Assembly: GCF_030758345.1 (NCBI RefSeq) | Contig: NZ_JAVAMO010000004.1 | Span: 1-64,000 of the forward strand | Reading direction: 5' to 3' | Origin: Ruegeria discodermiae | GTDB taxonomy: Bacteria > Pseudomonadota > Alphaproteobacteria > Rhodobacterales > Rhodobacteraceae | DNA length: 64,000 nt | Part shown: positions 53,880 to 64,000 of the stretch, in pieces | How the letters are laid out: the number at the start of each line of letters is the position of its first letter | Numbering within the stretch: position 1 is the first letter of the stretch | Made by a program: the position numbers and the translations under genes | Notes under the pieces: generated by a model | Databases searched by the model: none | Told to the model about the DNA's origin: nothing | Seen by the model: the letters and a program-made list of their open reading frames with translations, nothing else

Positions 53880-54787
53880 GAGGCATCCTCCACCATCCAG
53901 GCGCAGAGCTGGCCGAATGTCATGCCAAACAGCGCCGCCTGTTCCGGCACCAGCGAGGTCGGGGTCATGCCCGGCTGGGTGTTGGTTTCCAGCAGGATCA
54001 GCCCGTCGGCCCCGCGCGCCTCGTCCCAGCGGAAATCGGTGCGTGTGACACCCCGACAACCCAGCGCGTCATGGGCACGCAGCGCGTAGTCCATGCAGCG
54101 GTCGAACACGTCTTTCGGGATGTCAGCGGGCAGTTCATGGCGCGACCCGCCAACGGCATACTTTGCCTCGTAATCGTACCAGCCTTCGGTGATGATATCG
54201 GTCACTGTCAGCGCCCGTTCGCCAATCACGGTGGTGGTCAATTCGCGGCCCGCCACATATTCCTCGACCATGACAAAGCTCGACATGCTCTCTTCCAGCA
54301 CCGGCGGGCGGTTGGCGCCTTCCTGCACGATATAGATCCCGACCGAGGAGCCTTCATTGTTGGGTTTGACCACATAAGGCGGTTCAAGCAGATGCGCCGC
54401 CATGACCTCATCCTTGTGCGAGATCACGCTTTCCACGATGGGCAGGCCAACGGCGGCATAGACCTCTTTCGAGCGCTGCTTGTCCATCGCCAGCGCCGAG
54501 GCCAGCACGCCCGAATGGGTATAGGGGATGCGCAGCCACTCCAGCAGGCCCTGCACGCAGCCATCCTCGCCCCAGCGGCCATGCAGCGCGTTGAAGGCGA
54601 CATCGGGTTTGATCTCGGCCAGACGGTCGCAGAGGTTTGGGCCAGCGTCCAGCTCGACCACCTCAAATCCTTCGCCCCGTAGTGCGGCTGCGCATTCGCG
54701 CCCGCTGCTGAGTGACACCTCGCGTTCCGTCGAGGGGCCGCCCATCAATACCGCCACTTTGGGGGTTGTCCTGCTCGACTGACCCAC
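53867..54787 (-). CDS. ddl: D-alanine–D-alanine ligase
   Basis: A 306-residue ATP-grasp ligase that makes D-Ala-D-Ala for peptidoglycan precursors. Motifs are [36 protein letters not shown], the ATP-grasp ELTTTVIGE, and the metal site [10 protein letters not shown] with [20 protein letters not shown]. The GTG at 54787 has GAGG 7 nt upstream; a TTG at 54799 is possible. It lies between murB and ftsQ in the usual alphaproteobacterial order. Confidence 0.95.
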   Translation of the reverse strand: MGQSSRTTPKVAVLMGGPSTEREVSLSSGRECAAALRGEGFEVVELDAGPNLCDRLAEIKPDVAFNALHGRWGEDGCVQGLLEWLRIPYTHSGVLASALAMDKQRSKEVYAAVGLPIVESVISHKDEVMAAHLLEPPYVVKPNNEGSSVGIYIVQEGANRPPVLEESMSSFVMVEEYVAGRELTTTVIGERALTVTDIITEGWYDYEAKYAVGGSRHELPADIPKDVFDRCMDYALRAHDALGCRGVTRTDFRWDEARGADGLILLETNTQPGMTPTSLVPEQAALFGMTFGQLCAWMVEDASCDR

Positions 54788-54889
54788 AATGCGCCTCAAT
54801 ATGTCCGGATCTTATTTTGGCGATCCGCTTTGTTTTTGTCCCGATTTCCCGCCCCTGAAAAATGCCTGAAAGGGGTTCGGTCCGGGGTG

Positions 54890-55816
54890 TTATTCCGTCA
54901 GCGGCTCACCGACCCGCATGATTTCCCATTCTAGCGTGATCCCGCTGGAATCGTAAACCTTTTTTCTCACCTCCTCGCCCAATCCTTCGAGATCGGCGGC
55001 GGTGGCGGTGCCGGTATTGATCATGAAATTCGAGTGTTTCTCGCTCATCTGCGCGCCGCCCCTGCGCGCGCCGCGCAGGCCCGCCTGATCGATCACCTTC
55101 CACGCCTTGAGGTCATGAACGTCATCGGCACGACCCGTGGAGGAAAACCCGGCTGGATTGCGAAAGGTCGATCCAGCGCTGCGATCCTTTGTTGGCTGGG
55201 TCTCATCACGCTTTTTTAACTGTGCTTCCATGCGGGCATGCAGTTCCGCCGGGTCGCCCTCTGGGCCCTCAAATACGGCATCAATTAGCACCGCGCCCTC
55301 GGGCAGGTCGGTTTGACGGTAGCGAAAATTCATATCATCGGCGCTGAGCGTGACCACCTCGCCCTGCCGTGTGACGGCACGGGCCGAGACAAAGACATCT
55401 GCCGTATAGCTGCCATAGCACCCTGCATTCATGCGCAAAGCGCCGCCGATCGAACCGGGAATGGTGCGCAGAAAAGTCAGATCGATCCCCGCATCCGCGG
55501 CCTTGCGCGCCACATGCGCATCCAGCGCCGCCGCCCCTGCGGTGACGCGGTTGCCCTCAGCCTCGATCCCGTTGAAGCCACGCCCCAACCGAATGACCAC
55601 GGCGCGCAGCCCTCCATCGCGCACGATGAGGTTGGAGCCGACGCCCATTGGAAAAACGGGAATGCCGAGCGGCAGATCACGAAGGAAGCTCTGCAAATCC
55701 GCTATATCGGCAGGCTGAAACAGCGCATCCGCCGGGCCGCCCACACGCAGCCAGGTAAGGTCATTCAACGCGCGGTCCGAGGTCAGACGACCCCGCACGC
55801 CGGGCAAATCTTTCAT
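54890..55816 (-). CDS. murB: UDP-N-acetylenolpyruvoylglucosamine reductase
   Basis: A 308-residue type I/II-like MurB that reduces UDP-GlcNAc-enolpyruvate to UDP-MurNAc using FAD and NADPH. It has the FAD segment [31 protein letters not shown], the active-site Ser in [10 protein letters not shown] and the terminal Glu region [11 protein letters not shown]. It is 4 bp from the start of the first DUF2484 gene and about 100 bp upstream of ddl. Confidence 0.95.
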   Translation of the reverse strand: MKDLPGVRGRLTSDRALNDLTWLRVGGPADALFQPADIADLQSFLRDLPLGIPVFPMGVGSNLIVRDGGLRAVVIRLGRGFNGIEAEGNRVTAGAAALDAHVARKAADAGIDLTFLRTIPGSIGGALRMNAGCYGSYTADVFVSARAVTRQGEVVTLSADDMNFRYRQTDLPEGAVLIDAVFEGPEGDPAELHARMEAQLKKRDETQPTKDRSAGSTFRNPAGFSSTGRADDVHDLKAWKVIDQAGLRGARRGGAQMSEKHSNFMINTGTATAADLEGLGEEVRKKVYDSSGITLEWEIMRVGEPLTE

Positions 55817-55820
55817 GGGC

Positions 55821-56060
55821 TTACTGCCTGCGAATCCAACGGGTCAGGTATATCACAGGCCAGCGCAGAACTGACATCCCTGCGATCAGCACGATCAGTC
55901 CGACCCAGGGGCCGTTCTGATAGGTGACATAGCCCAGCAGCGGAATGCCCAGCGCGATCAGCAGATAGGCGCGGGACCAGTGATTGTCGCGGCTGGGGAG
56001 CATCGCCATCAGATTGGCAGAGATTGCCCAGATACAGACAAGTGTCAGGGACAGGGTCAT
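55821..56060 (-). CDS. DUF2484-family small membrane protein, copy 2
   Basis: A 79-residue protein with three hydrophobic segments (about 1-18, 31-46 and 50-66) and a basic tail. It is a paralogue of the preceding gene: both have G-Y-x-x-YQ(N/H)G followed by G-L, then a Met/Arg-rich end. It overlaps that gene by 4 bp (ATGA) and ends 4 bp before murB, so the three are one transcript. The function is unknown; the family is largely confined to Rhodobacteraceae as far as I recall. Confidence 0.7.
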   Translation of the reverse strand: MTLSLTLVCIWAISANLMAMLPSRDNHWSRAYLLIALGIPLLGYVTYQNGPWVGLIVLIAGMSVLRWPVIYLTRWIRRQ

Positions 56061-56314
56061 CGCGCGGCCCCTCCGGTCTCACACCAACGCCATTTGCGCC
56101 AGAAATAGGCCAGCGGCTTGCGGAACATCGACACAAACGCCGCCAGCGCCACAAGCCCCAGCAGCGCCCCGTGCTGATAGCCGATGAATACAATCAATGC
56201 GGGAGCAGCCAGCATCAGCGCCCCACCCGGACCATATTGCAGCCGCATCGGCAGCAGCGCGACGACTGTCGCCGCGCAAACCCATGCCACCGCTAGAAGT
56301 ATCGAAAGGCCCAT
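56057..56314 (-). CDS. DUF2484-family small membrane protein, copy 1
   Basis: An 85-residue protein with three hydrophobic stretches (about 2-22, 29-45 and 49-64) and a basic C terminus (FRKPLAYFWRKWRW). It is similar in length, topology and several residues to the next gene, consistent with a tandem duplication. It sits 93 bp after murC and is translationally coupled to copy 2. The function is unknown; a place in cell-wall synthesis or division is inferred only from position. Confidence 0.7.
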   Translation of the reverse strand: MGLSILLAVAWVCAATVVALLPMRLQYGPGGALMLAAPALIVFIGYQHGALLGLVALAAFVSMFRKPLAYFWRKWRWCETGGAAR

Positions 56315-56407
56315 CCAAGCCGCCCCGTTCCGGAAGTCTTTTTTGATTCTGACCGTCTGCTCGCCTTATAATTGAACAAACAAGTCAGGTTTTCCATAGT
56401 TTTCTTG

Positions 56408-57814
56408 TCAGCACGCGATCTTGTGAAGCCGCTCGGGCAGCCCGTTGGCCCAGGTCGAGATGGTGCCCGCCCCAAGGCAGACCACCATGTCACCGGGCCG
56501 GGCCTGTTCGCGCACCAGCCGTTCCAGATCGTCCTCGTTCAGAATCGCACGGGCATGGCGGTGACCGTGACGGATCAGACCCGCGACCAGATCGTCGCGG
56601 CTGGCCCCCTCGATCGGGTCTTCGCCAGCAGCGAAAACCTCGGCAATGGCGACCACGTCCGCCTCGTTAAAGCAGGTGCAGAAATCGTCAAACAGGTTCG
56701 ACAGGCGCGAGTAGCGATGCGGCTGATGTACGGCGATCACCCGCCCCTCGCAGGCCTGCCGCGCGGCCTTCAGCACAGCAGCGATCTCAACGGGGTGGTG
56801 GCCGTAATCGTCGATGATGGTCACGCCATTCACCTCGCCCACACGAGTGAAGCGGCGGTTGACCCCGCCGAAATTGGCCAGCGCATCGCGAATCTCGGTG
56901 GTTTTCATGCCCAGATGGCGGGCCACGGTGATCGCGGCCAGCGCGTTCGAGACGTTGTGATCCCCCGGCATCGGCAGGGTGCAGCCTTCGATGGTGATGT
57001 CTTCTTCCTGAAGGACCACATCGAAATGCGCCACGCCTTTTTCATAGGTGAGGTTGATCGCCCGCACATCAGCCTGGGCGTTGAATCCGTAGGTGCGCAC
57101 GCGGCGGTCATGGATGCGGCCCACCAGCGCCTGCACCTCGGCATGATCGGTGCAGCAAACGGCGAGGCCATAGAAAGGCAGATTCGAGACGAACTCGTAG
57201 AACCCGTCGCGCAGCTTATCGAAATCGCCCCAATGCTCCATATGCTCGGGGTCGATATTGGTGACGATGGCGATGGTGGCGGGCAGACGGTTGAACGAGC
57301 CGTCGGACTCATCGGCTTCGACCACCATCCATTCGCCCTGTCCCATCCGAGCGTTCGAACCATAGGCGTGGATGATGCCTCCATTAATCACTGTCGGGTC
57401 GAAATCCCCGGCCACCATCAATTCCGCCATCATCGTGGTGGTGGTGGTCTTGCCATGGGTGCCCGCGATGGCGACGTTGGATTTCAGCCGCATCAACTCG
57501 GCCAACATATCGGCCCGGCGCACCACCGGCAGGCCCATGGAGCGCGCGCCATCCAGTTCGGGGTTGCCCGGCTTGATCGCGGTCGAGACAACGACGACGC
57601 GGGCACCATCGAGGTTCTCGGCCCGTTGCCCGATGAAGATGGTCGCCCCAAGCTCCGCCAGACGGTCGGTGATCTTGGACGGTTTCAGGTCCGAACCCTG
57701 CACCTGATAGCCGAGGTTCAGCAGCACTTCGGCGATGCCCGACATGCCGATACCGCCGATCCCGACAAAATGGATCGAGCCCACATCCTGTGGGAGCTTT
57801 GTTGCGGGGGTCAT
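56408..57814 (-). CDS. murC: UDP-N-acetylmuramate–L-alanine ligase
   Basis: A 468-residue Mur ligase that adds L-Ala to UDP-MurNAc. It has the UDP-binding N terminus [18 protein letters not shown], the ATP loop [11 protein letters not shown] near residue 120, the [11 protein letters not shown] stretch and [10 protein letters not shown] in the C-terminal domain. Length is normal. The ATG overlaps the murG stop (ATGA), so it is translationally coupled to murG. Confidence 0.96.
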   Translation of the reverse strand: MTPATKLPQDVGSIHFVGIGGIGMSGIAEVLLNLGYQVQGSDLKPSKITDRLAELGATIFIGQRAENLDGARVVVVSTAIKPGNPELDGARSMGLPVVRRADMLAELMRLKSNVAIAGTHGKTTTTTMMAELMVAGDFDPTVINGGIIHAYGSNARMGQGEWMVVEADESDGSFNRLPATIAIVTNIDPEHMEHWGDFDKLRDGFYEFVSNLPFYGLAVCCTDHAEVQALVGRIHDRRVRTYGFNAQADVRAINLTYEKGVAHFDVVLQEEDITIEGCTLPMPGDHNVSNALAAITVARHLGMKTTEIRDALANFGGVNRRFTRVGEVNGVTIIDDYGHHPVEIAAVLKAARQACEGRVIAVHQPHRYSRLSNLFDDFCTCFNEADVVAIAEVFAAGEDPIEGASRDDLVAGLIRHGHRHARAILNEDDLERLVREQARPGDMVVCLGAGTISTWANGLPERLHKIAC

Positions 57815-58911
57815 GGCGTCTCCTTTCGTGCGAGGTCCTCGACCAATCCTGCCAGCCGCCCGGTCGCATCCGGTGCGCCGACCGTCAGGGCGGCGCTAGC
57901 CATTTGCTGGGCGGCGCGGGGATTCGTGAGAACCGAGGTGATTTGCTCTGACAGTGATGAAACGTCAAGGGCCGATTCGGGGATCATGATGGTGGCATTT
58001 GCCTGCACCAGACCGCGCGCATTGGCGGTCTGATGATCACCTGCCGCGGCGGCATAGGGGATCAGGATCGAGGGGCGACCAATCACCGAGATATCAGCCA
58101 CGCTGGATGCACCCGAGCGGCTGATGACCAGCTGCGCCTCGGACATGCGGCGCGGGACGTCCTGAAAAAACGGTTTTACCTCGGCCTTGATACCATGTTC
58201 CGCGTAAAAGGCCGTGACGCGCGCGCCATCTTCGTTACGCGCCTGATGCGCCACCCGCACATAGCGGCGAAGCCCTTCTGGAAGCGCAGCAATTGCGCCC
58301 GGCACTATATCACTGAGGATACGCGCACCTTGACTGCCGCCCATCACCAGGATCGACATCGGGTACTCTCCGGGCATGATATAGGCCGCCCCCGTACGAT
58401 CCAGCACGGCTCCACGCACCGGGTTGCCCACATGGATGCCGCGGGCGCCCTCGGGCAGGTCGGTGGGCCAGACACCGCAGGCCACATGGCCGACCCGTTT
58501 GGCAAAGACCTGATTGACCCGGCCAAGAACGCCATTCTGTTCGTGGATCATGCGCGGCAGCTTAAGTAACGTCGCGGCACCCAGCGCCGGGATCGACGGG
58601 TAGCCGCCAAAACCGACGACCACATCGGGCTTGTCGCGCAGCATGTTCAGCGCCATTCCCGCCACGCCTGCAACGATCTTCGGCGCAACCAGCGCCTTGG
58701 CCAGCAGCCCACCGCGCGCAAAGGTGGCCGAGGAGGCCTCGATAATCTCGGTCGAATGAGGGAACCCGCCAGTATAGCGCGCACCCCGCGCATCCGTGGA
58801 CAGCCGCACGCGCCAGCCACGCGCCAGCATCGCCTCGGCCAGCGCTTGAGCCGGGAACATGTGCCCCCCGGTGCCGCCCGCCGCGATCAGCAGATAACCT
58901 TGCCCCATCAC
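57811..58911 (-). CDS. murG: Undecaprenyl-PP-MurNAc-pentapeptide GlcNAc transferase
   Basis: A 366-residue GT-B glycosyltransferase that makes lipid II from lipid I on the inner face of the membrane. It has the N-terminal glycine loop [19 protein letters not shown], then [36 protein letters not shown] and the donor-site [11 protein letters not shown] with the late [15 protein letters not shown]. Its start overlaps the ftsW stop and its stop overlaps the murC start, both by ATGA. Confidence 0.96.
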   Translation of the reverse strand: MMGQGYLLIAAGGTGGHMFPAQALAEAMLARGWRVRLSTDARGARYTGGFPHSTEIIEASSATFARGGLLAKALVAPKIVAGVAGMALNMLRDKPDVVVGFGGYPSIPALGAATLLKLPRMIHEQNGVLGRVNQVFAKRVGHVACGVWPTDLPEGARGIHVGNPVRGAVLDRTGAAYIMPGEYPMSILVMGGSQGARILSDIVPGAIAALPEGLRRYVRVAHQARNEDGARVTAFYAEHGIKAEVKPFFQDVPRRMSEAQLVISRSGASSVADISVIGRPSILIPYAAAAGDHQTANARGLVQANATIMIPESALDVSSLSEQITSVLTNPRAAQQMASAALTVGAPDATGRLAGLVEDLARKETP

Positions 58912-60071
58912 CCTCGCCCGCGCAGAATCTCACCCAGCCCACCCTGAGGACGGGTACGGGTGAAGGCCAGCAACATGCCCATGGCAATCCCGCCCGCGAT
59001 CAGCGACGAGCCGCCATAGCTCACGAATGGCAGCGTCATGCCCTTGGCCGGCAAGAGCCGCACCGCCACACCCATATTGATCATCGCCTGCACCCCGAAC
59101 ATGCAGGCCAGACCGGTACCCGCCAACCGGATGAAGGGGTCACGTTCGCGCATCAGCCGCAGCAGAGAACGCACCACGATCATGGCATATAGCGCGATGA
59201 TCATTATCACCAGGATCAGGCCGTATTCCTCGGCCGCCACGGCGATGATGAAATCGGTATGGGCATCAGGCAGAGACCATTTCACCTGCCCTTCACCAAC
59301 ACCAACGCCAAACAGGCCACCCTCCATAATTGCGTTGGTGGCATATCCAAGCTGCGTGGTCGGATCGACTTCAGGGCTTAGAAAACCATCGATGCGGCGG
59401 GCGAAATGCTCGGAATTGGAATAGGCGAACATGCCGCCCAGCACGACAATGGCGGCCATACACACCAGCAGAAGCATCGGCGCACCGGCCACGAAATACA
59501 TCACGCCCCAACCAAAAAGCACCAGACAGGCCTGCCCGAAATCAGGCTGCATCACCAGCATGCCGACAATCGCCATGCACAGCGCAAAAGACCAGAGCCG
59601 CCCCGGTGGGCCGTTGATCTCCTGACTGGCGGCAAACATCCAGGCGGCGACAACCACAAAGCCGGGTTTCAGGAACTCCGAGGGTTGCAGCGAGGCAAAG
59701 CCCAGCGAGTACCAGCGCACCGCGCCCTTGCCAAAGTCAGTCCCCAGAAACGGCAGCAGCGCCAGCGCCACAAACGACACCACAAACCCCAGCACCGCCA
59801 GACGGCGCACAAGCGTGGGTGACATCATTGAGGTCAGCAGCATGGCCACAATCGCCATGCCGCCGAAAAACGCTTGCCGCTCGACATAGTGAAACGGATC
59901 GAAGCCGTTGCGCGAGGCCAGCGGCGGCGAGGCAGCCAGCCCCAGCAGCAGGCCGATCACAAACAGGATCAGCACGCAGGACATCGACCATTTGTCCAGC
60001 GTCCGCCACCACTTGGGTAGAATCGGTTCGCCACCCCGGTCGGGGGCCGCGCCATAGACCATCTCAGTCAT
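58908..60071 (-). CDS. ftsW: Lipid II polymerase FtsW
   Basis: A 387-residue SEDS-family protein with about ten membrane helices, the septal peptidoglycan polymerase that works with FtsI. It has family segments [26 protein letters not shown], the long loop with [24 protein letters not shown] and the end [10 protein letters not shown]. The ATG at 60071 heads the ftsW–murG–murC chain. The flavoprotein gene upstream runs the other way, so this block should have its own promoter in the roughly 130-bp gap. Confidence 0.95.
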   Translation of the reverse strand: MTEMVYGAAPDRGGEPILPKWWRTLDKWSMSCVLILFVIGLLLGLAASPPLASRNGFDPFHYVERQAFFGGMAIVAMLLTSMMSPTLVRRLAVLGFVVSFVALALLPFLGTDFGKGAVRWYSLGFASLQPSEFLKPGFVVVAAWMFAASQEINGPPGRLWSFALCMAIVGMLVMQPDFGQACLVLFGWGVMYFVAGAPMLLLVCMAAIVVLGGMFAYSNSEHFARRIDGFLSPEVDPTTQLGYATNAIMEGGLFGVGVGEGQVKWSLPDAHTDFIIAVAAEEYGLILVIMIIALYAMIVVRSLLRLMRERDPFIRLAGTGLACMFGVQAMINMGVAVRLLPAKGMTLPFVSYGGSSLIAGGIAMGMLLAFTRTRPQGGLGEILRGRG

Positions 60072-60200
60072 GAGATACCGCCGTTTTCTGCCTCACATGC
60101 GCCCCGTTCTCGGGGTCTGTACGTGAGGCTACAGGAATTTCGCTTCCCAGGCCAGTCTCTTCCTCTTGCCAAAGGTCAGATTCCGCGCCAATGGCGGGGC

Positions 60201-61385
60201 ATGGAGTATCAGACGATCATTCTTGGTGCGGGCGCGGCGGGCATGATGTGCGCCGCCTATAGCGGAGGCAGCACGCTGGTGCTGGATCACGCATGCGCGC
60301 CGGGCGAAAAGATCCGTATCTCAGGCGGCGGGCGGTGCAATTTCACCAACCTGCATGCCGCGCCCGAGAATTTTCTGTCCGGCAATCCGCATTTCTGCAA
60401 GTCGGCGCTGGCGCGCTACACGCAATGGGATTTCATCGATCTGGTAAACCGCCACGGTATCGCCTGGCATGAAAAAACGCTGGGGCAGCTGTTCTGCGAC
60501 GGGTCCTCGAAACAGATCGTCGCCCTGCTGGTGCAAGAGCTGCAACAGGCCGGGGCAGAGCTGTGGCTGTCCACCTCGGTCCGTGAGGTCACCAAAACCG
60601 CCGACGGGTTCCGCGTGCAGGTCGAGCGCGAGGGCACATCCCGTCTGCTCACCTGCTGCAACCTGGTGCTGGCCAGCGGCGGCAAGTCGATCCCCAAGAT
60701 GGGGGCCACCGGGCTGGCCTATGACATTGCCCGCCAATTCGGACTGGGCCTGAGCGAAACCCGCCCCGCGCTGGTGCCCTTCACCTTCCCCGAGGGTCGC
60801 TTCAAGCCGCTTGCGGGCGTTTCGCTGCCCACGCGGCTAAGCAACGCGCGGGCCAGCTTTGACGAGGCGCTGCTCTTTACCCATCGCGGGCTGAGCGGCC
60901 CGGCGGTGCTGCAGCTTTCCTCCTACTGGCACGAGGGCGAGGCGGTGTCGGTGAACCTGATCCCCGATCTTCCGCTTTATGAACTCCTGCGCGCCCAGCG
61001 TCAGCAAGGCGGGCGTAAGGCGCTGACCACCGAGCTTGCCCGCCATCTGCCGGGTCGGCTGGTCGAGGCGCTGAAGCTCGAGCTCTCGCTTGACGGCAAT
61101 CTCGCGGACCAATCCGATGCGCGGCTCGAAACCCTATGCACCGCGTTGCAGAACTGGCAGCTGACCCCGTCGGGCACCGAAGGCTACCGCACGGCGGAAG
61201 TCACGCTGGGCGGGATCGACACGGACGGGCTGTCCTCTAAGACGCTGCAGGCCAAGACCGTGCCCGGCCTTTATGCCATTGGAGAGGCGGTCGATGTCAC
61301 CGGATGGCTGGGCGGCTATAACTTCCAATGGGCCTGGTCCTCAGGCCATGCCGCCGGAACCGCGATTGCCGACAGCCGCGCCTGA
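60201..61385 (+). CDS. BaiN/HI0933-type FAD-dependent oxidoreductase
   Basis: A 394-residue flavoprotein. The N-terminal dinucleotide motif is IILGAGAAGMMCA (residues 6-18), with the family mark ISGGGRCNFTN, then VLASGGKSIPKMGATG and the C-terminal GLYAIGEAVDVTGWLGGYNFQWAWSSG. HI0933/BaiN proteins are called aminoacetone oxidases or bile-acid reductases without solid proof. The ATG at 60201 fits the family start. It is the only plus-strand gene within the dcw cluster, divergent from ftsW and convergent with murD. Confidence 0.88.
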   Translation: MEYQTIILGAGAAGMMCAAYSGGSTLVLDHACAPGEKIRISGGGRCNFTNLHAAPENFLSGNPHFCKSALARYTQWDFIDLVNRHGIAWHEKTLGQLFCDGSSKQIVALLVQELQQAGAELWLSTSVREVTKTADGFRVQVEREGTSRLLTCCNLVLASGGKSIPKMGATGLAYDIARQFGLGLSETRPALVPFTFPEGRFKPLAGVSLPTRLSNARASFDEALLFTHRGLSGPAVLQLSSYWHEGEAVSVNLIPDLPLYELLRAQRQQGGRKALTTELARHLPGRLVEALKLELSLDGNLADQSDARLETLCTALQNWQLTPSGTEGYRTAEVTLGGIDTDGLSSKTLQAKTVPGLYAIGEAVDVTGWLGGYNFQWAWSSGHAAGTAIADSRA

Positions 61386-61394
61386 CAGCTTCGC

Positions 61395-61459
61395 CTCTTC
61401 ATCTGGCTAAAAACATCCCGATGGAGGCGCTCGGAAACGAGCTGCGGGGCAGAGCCCCC
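61395..61459. repeat. Dispersed intergenic repeat with two stem-loops
   Basis: CTCTTCATCTGGCTAAAAAC begins an element that also holds a stem GCTCG-GAAA-CGAGC (61429-61442) and a stem GGGGC-AGA-GCCCC (61446-61458). It fills the gap between the convergent flavoprotein and murD genes. On the minus strand the stems are followed by TTTTT at 61408-61412, so it may also end murD transcripts. A degenerate relative lies at 22421. Confidence 0.55.
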
Positions 61460-61461
61460 GC

Positions 61462-62856
61462 TTATAGCCGGGCCAGAACCTGCGCCGTGAAATCTTCACC
61501 GCGCTGTTCGAAATTGTCATACTGATCGAAACTCGCGGCTGCGGGCGCGAGCAGCACGGTTTCGCCCTCTTGTGCCTCGGCCATGGCCCGCTCAACGGCA
61601 GTCGCCATGGAGGTGCAGACCTCGCTCTCCACATCAAGCTGCATGGCGAACCCGGCGGCCTCGCGACCGATCACATAGGCCTTGGCGACCGCCCCCATGA
61701 CGCCATTCAACGCCTCAAGCCCACCCTCTTTCTCCAACCCGCCGCAGATCCAACGGATATTCCCAAAGGCCTGCAAGGCCTTAGCCGCACTGTCCACATT
61801 GGTGGCCTTGGAGTCGTTGACATAGGTGATCCCGTCCACCTCGGCGATGATCTGGCTGCGATGCGGCAGACCGGGAAAGGAGTGCATCGCCTTCTCGATC
61901 TCACGTGGAGCAAGCCCCAGCGCGCGGCAGGCGGCATAGGCGGCGCAGGCGTTCTGGTGGTTATGCACCCCCGGCAACCCGCGAATCTGGCGCAGATCGA
62001 TTGATCCGGCCTGCCGCCCCTTGCGGTATTCCGACAGAAAACCCTTTTTTGCAAAGACCTGCCAACCCGGCCCCGTCAGTTTGCGCGCCACAGAAACCCG
62101 GATCACCCGGTCATCTGTTGGCCCTTCCGCAAGTTGACCGGCGAGATAAGCCCCTTCGGGCTCATCAATGCCGATCACCGCCCGATCGGGTCCGCCCTCG
62201 GCAAAGAGACGGCGCTTGGCCGCGAAATAGCCGCCCATGCCGCCATGGCGGTCCAGGTGATCGGGGCTGAGATTGGTGAAGACGGCCACATCCGGTGTCA
62301 GCGCACGGGCCAGATCGGTCTGGTAGCTGCTGAGTTCCAGCACCACCACCGAACCGTCGCTGCCCGGTTCTATATCCAGCACGCCGCGCCCGATATTGCC
62401 CGCCAATTGCGAATTCCGCCCGCCTTCGGTCAGGATATGATGGATCAGCGCAGCGGTGGTTGATTTGCCGTTCGAGCCCGTCACCGCAACCACGCGCGGC
62501 ATGGAGTCGAAACGATCCCAGTCCCGCGTCGCGAAGGAGCGGAAGAAGAGGCCAATATCGTTATCAACCGGCACGCCCGCCTCTTGCGCGGCGGCGACCA
62601 CCAGGTTGGGCTTGGGATAGAGATGCGGAATGCCGGGTGAGACAATCAGCGCGGCAACCTCTTCAAAAGCACCTTGCTTCAACAGATCGCGACAGGTGAA
62701 CCCCTCCCCTTCGGCCGCTTCGCGCGCCGCCGGGTTGTCGTCCCAGCAGATGGGCACGGCCCCGCCTTCACGCAACGCACGCGCGGCCACCAGACCGGAG
62801 CGGCCCAGCCCCAGAACCGCCACCTGTTTGCCCGCAAAACCCTTGACCGGGATCAT
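61462..62856 (-). CDS. murD: UDP-N-acetylmuramoyl-L-alanine–D-glutamate ligase
   Basis: A 464-residue Mur ligase that adds D-Glu to UDP-MurNAc-L-Ala. It has the N-terminal [20 protein letters not shown], the ATP loop [10 protein letters not shown], the [12 protein letters not shown] segment with Asn/His ligands and the C-terminal [17 protein letters not shown]. The ATG at 62856 overlaps the stop of the P-loop ATPase gene (ATGA). A longer frame to 62964 lies inside that gene and was rejected. Confidence 0.95.
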   Translation of the reverse strand: MIPVKGFAGKQVAVLGLGRSGLVAARALREGGAVPICWDDNPAAREAAEGEGFTCRDLLKQGAFEEVAALIVSPGIPHLYPKPNLVVAAAQEAGVPVDNDIGLFFRSFATRDWDRFDSMPRVVAVTGSNGKSTTAALIHHILTEGGRNSQLAGNIGRGVLDIEPGSDGSVVVLELSSYQTDLARALTPDVAVFTNLSPDHLDRHGGMGGYFAAKRRLFAEGGPDRAVIGIDEPEGAYLAGQLAEGPTDDRVIRVSVARKLTGPGWQVFAKKGFLSEYRKGRQAGSIDLRQIRGLPGVHNHQNACAAYAACRALGLAPREIEKAMHSFPGLPHRSQIIAEVDGITYVNDSKATNVDSAAKALQAFGNIRWICGGLEKEGGLEALNGVMGAVAKAYVIGREAAGFAMQLDVESEVCTSMATAVERAMAEAQEGETVLLAPAAASFDQYDNFEQRGEDFTAQVLARL

Positions 62857-63398
62857 GTCGCCGCCCCTTTTCTCAATTGCGCCTCGAACCAATCCGCCCG
62901 CGCTGAAACGGGCAGTTTGGGGACCAGTATCGTCTCGAACCCATATTGCGGTAAGCGGTCGCATAACGCCTCGAATTCCGCAAGGGCGTCGGTCATCCCG
63001 TGTTTACGGTCATCATCTGCCTCGAATATCTCGGGCCAGGGCGGCGTCAGGTAGAGGTGGCGGTCATAGCCGAGGGTCAGCACGCGGTCCCGGGTGGTCT
63101 GCGCCAGCTCCGTTCCGGTCCGGTCAAACCAGATCAGCGCGTCCAGTGCTGAGCGGTCGAAGATCACCGGATCGCCTGTCGCGCGGTTTGCATCAGCAAT
63201 CGCCATCTCGATGGCACGGTGGCAAAACGCTGCAGGATCGCGCCATGGCAGGGCCTGCCCGCCGGATTGTCGTTCCTCGGCAATGATGCGGCGCCCGGGC
63301 TCGGGCACCGTGGCGTAACCCCGGCGCGCCATTTCCTGCAGCAACGTGGACTTGCCGCCCCCTGAACAGCCCGACAGGACGATCCGGCGCGCTGTCAC
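62853..63398 (-). CDS. P-loop ATPase/kinase-like protein (AAA_28 type)
   Basis: A 181-residue single-domain P-loop protein. The Walker [10 protein letters not shown] is at 10-18. Later segments [14 protein letters not shown], with a D-R pair like the DRS of nucleoside-kinase-type folds, and [21 protein letters not shown] are typical of the AAA_28/NadR-kinase-like group. It starts with GTG that overlaps the mraY stop (GTGA) and ends overlapping murD, so it is fully embedded in the peptidoglycan operon. The substrate is unknown; a nucleotide or small-molecule kinase is possible. Confidence 0.8.
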   Translation of the reverse strand: MTARRIVLSGCSGGGKSTLLQEMARRGYATVPEPGRRIIAEERQSGGQALPWRDPAAFCHRAIEMAIADANRATGDPVIFDRSALDALIWFDRTGTELAQTTRDRVLTLGYDRHLYLTPPWPEIFEADDDRKHGMTDALAEFEALCDRLPQYGFETILVPKLPVSARADWFEAQLRKGAAT

Positions 63399-64000
63399 CG
63401 GACCTTGAGCGTAGCGAGACCAATCATCGCCAGGATAAGAGAGATGATCCAGAACCGGATCACGATGGTGGATTCCGCCCAGCCCTTTTTCTCGTAATGG
63501 TGATGGATCGGGGCCATCAGGAACACGCGCTTGCCGGTGCGTTTGTAATAGAGCACCTGGATGATCACGCTCATCGCCTCGACCACAAACAGCCCGCCGA
63601 CCACGGCCAGCACCAGCTCGTGCTTGGTGGCCACAGCGATCGCGCCCAGCGCGCCGCCCAGCGCCAGCGAGCCGGTATCGCCCATGAACACCGCCGCCGG
63701 GGGGGCGTTGTACCACAGGAACCCCAGCCCGGCACCAAAGAGCGCGGCGGCGAAGACAAGGATTTCGCCAGTGCCAGGCACGTAATGGACATCGAGATAT
63801 TCGGTGAAATCGACGCGTCCCACCGCATAGGCAATGATGCCCAGCGTGGTGCCCGCGATCATCACCGGCATGATCGCCAACCCGTCCAGGCCGTCGGTCA
63901 GGTTGACCGCATTGGCCGCGCCGACAATGACGATGATCGAGAATGGGATATAGAAGACGCCCAGATTGATCAGCGTATCCTTGAACACCGGTAGTGCCAG
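63395..64000 (-). CDS. mraY: Phospho-MurNAc-pentapeptide translocase, partial (C-terminal part)
   Basis: The last 201 residues of MraY; the gene runs off the window end in frame. MraY moves phospho-MurNAc-pentapeptide onto undecaprenyl phosphate to form lipid I. Visible marks are [13 protein letters not shown] with the catalytic Asp residues, [12 protein letters not shown] and the His-rich loop [17 protein letters not shown] at 63988 is in frame but is not the true start, since family members have about 360 residues. Its stop overlaps the start of the P-loop ATPase gene. Confidence 0.96.
   Translation of the reverse strand: MALPVFKDTLINLGVFYIPFSIIVIVGAANAVNLTDGLDGLAIMPVMIAGTTLGIIAYAVGRVDFTEYLDVHYVPGTGEILVFAAALFGAGLGFLWYNAPPAAVFMGDTGSLALGGALGAIAVATKHELVLAVVGGLFVVEAMSVIIQVLYYKRTGKRVFLMAPIHHHYEKKGWAESTIVIRFWIISLILAMIGLATLKVR

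Overview
The window reads as a chromosomal segment of an alphaproteobacterium, most likely a marine Rhodobacteraceae (Roseobacter group). The evidence is the high G+C coding sequence, the aerobic cobaltochelatase genes cobS and cobT, a PutR/PutA pair, an RTX–Hint surface protein, DUF2484 genes inside the division cluster and a bolA/J-domain pair. Gene density is high. No insertion sequence, prophage, integrase, rRNA or CRISPR array was seen.

Region 1 (1–5.5 kb): a TetR-controlled pspA–yiaAB envelope-stress operon, an esterase, small membrane proteins, rsgA and tRNA-Leu(UAA). Region 2 (5.5–15.2 kb): putR/putA (proline to glutamate), a rhomboid protease, a GFA protein, suhB, then metR–yqaE divergent from metF around a canonical MetR box. 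It ends with a PaaI-type thioesterase and a DUF2235 hydrolase. Region 3 (15.2–22.4 kb) is the most accessory-looking stretch. It holds a PhyH-type 2-oxoglutarate oxygenase overlapping an HD-domain oxygenase-like gene (PhnY*/PhnZ architecture), a dienelactone-hydrolase-like gene, a 687-residue RTX–Hint protein, a glutamine-amidotransferase-like hydrolase and a His/Met-rich DUF4396 membrane protein.

Region 4 (22–43.5 kb) is mostly housekeeping: HbpS-like glcG with glcB, pepN, an SDR, gatB, bolA, a J-domain protein, cobS and cobT, and an Xaa-Pro aminopeptidase. Interspersed are uncharacterised genes: a lower-G+C orphan at 31.7 kb, a small Cys-containing secreted protein before a 497-residue membrane protein, and a racemase-fold protein without its catalytic cysteines between cobS and cobT.

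Region 5 (43.5–64 kb, minus strand) is the dcw cell-wall and division cluster and its downstream genes. In transcription order it reads mraY (cut by the window end), a P-loop ATPase, murD, ftsW, murG, murC, two DUF2484 genes, murB, ddl, ftsQ, ftsA, an exported hypothetical, ftsZ, lpxC, bamD, recN and a CLC channel. A BaiN/HI0933-type flavoprotein on the plus strand breaks the cluster between murD and ftsW.

Regulatory signals read directly from the bases include three copies of a 13-bp palindrome around the TetR gene, a TGAA-N5-TTCA MetR box before metF, a 30-bp-spaced direct repeat between putR and putA, terminators after yiaAB, rsgA, gatB and ftsZ, and a 10-bp inverted repeat that covers a start codon at 38271. 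Family assignments come from recognising motifs by eye; no database search was run.
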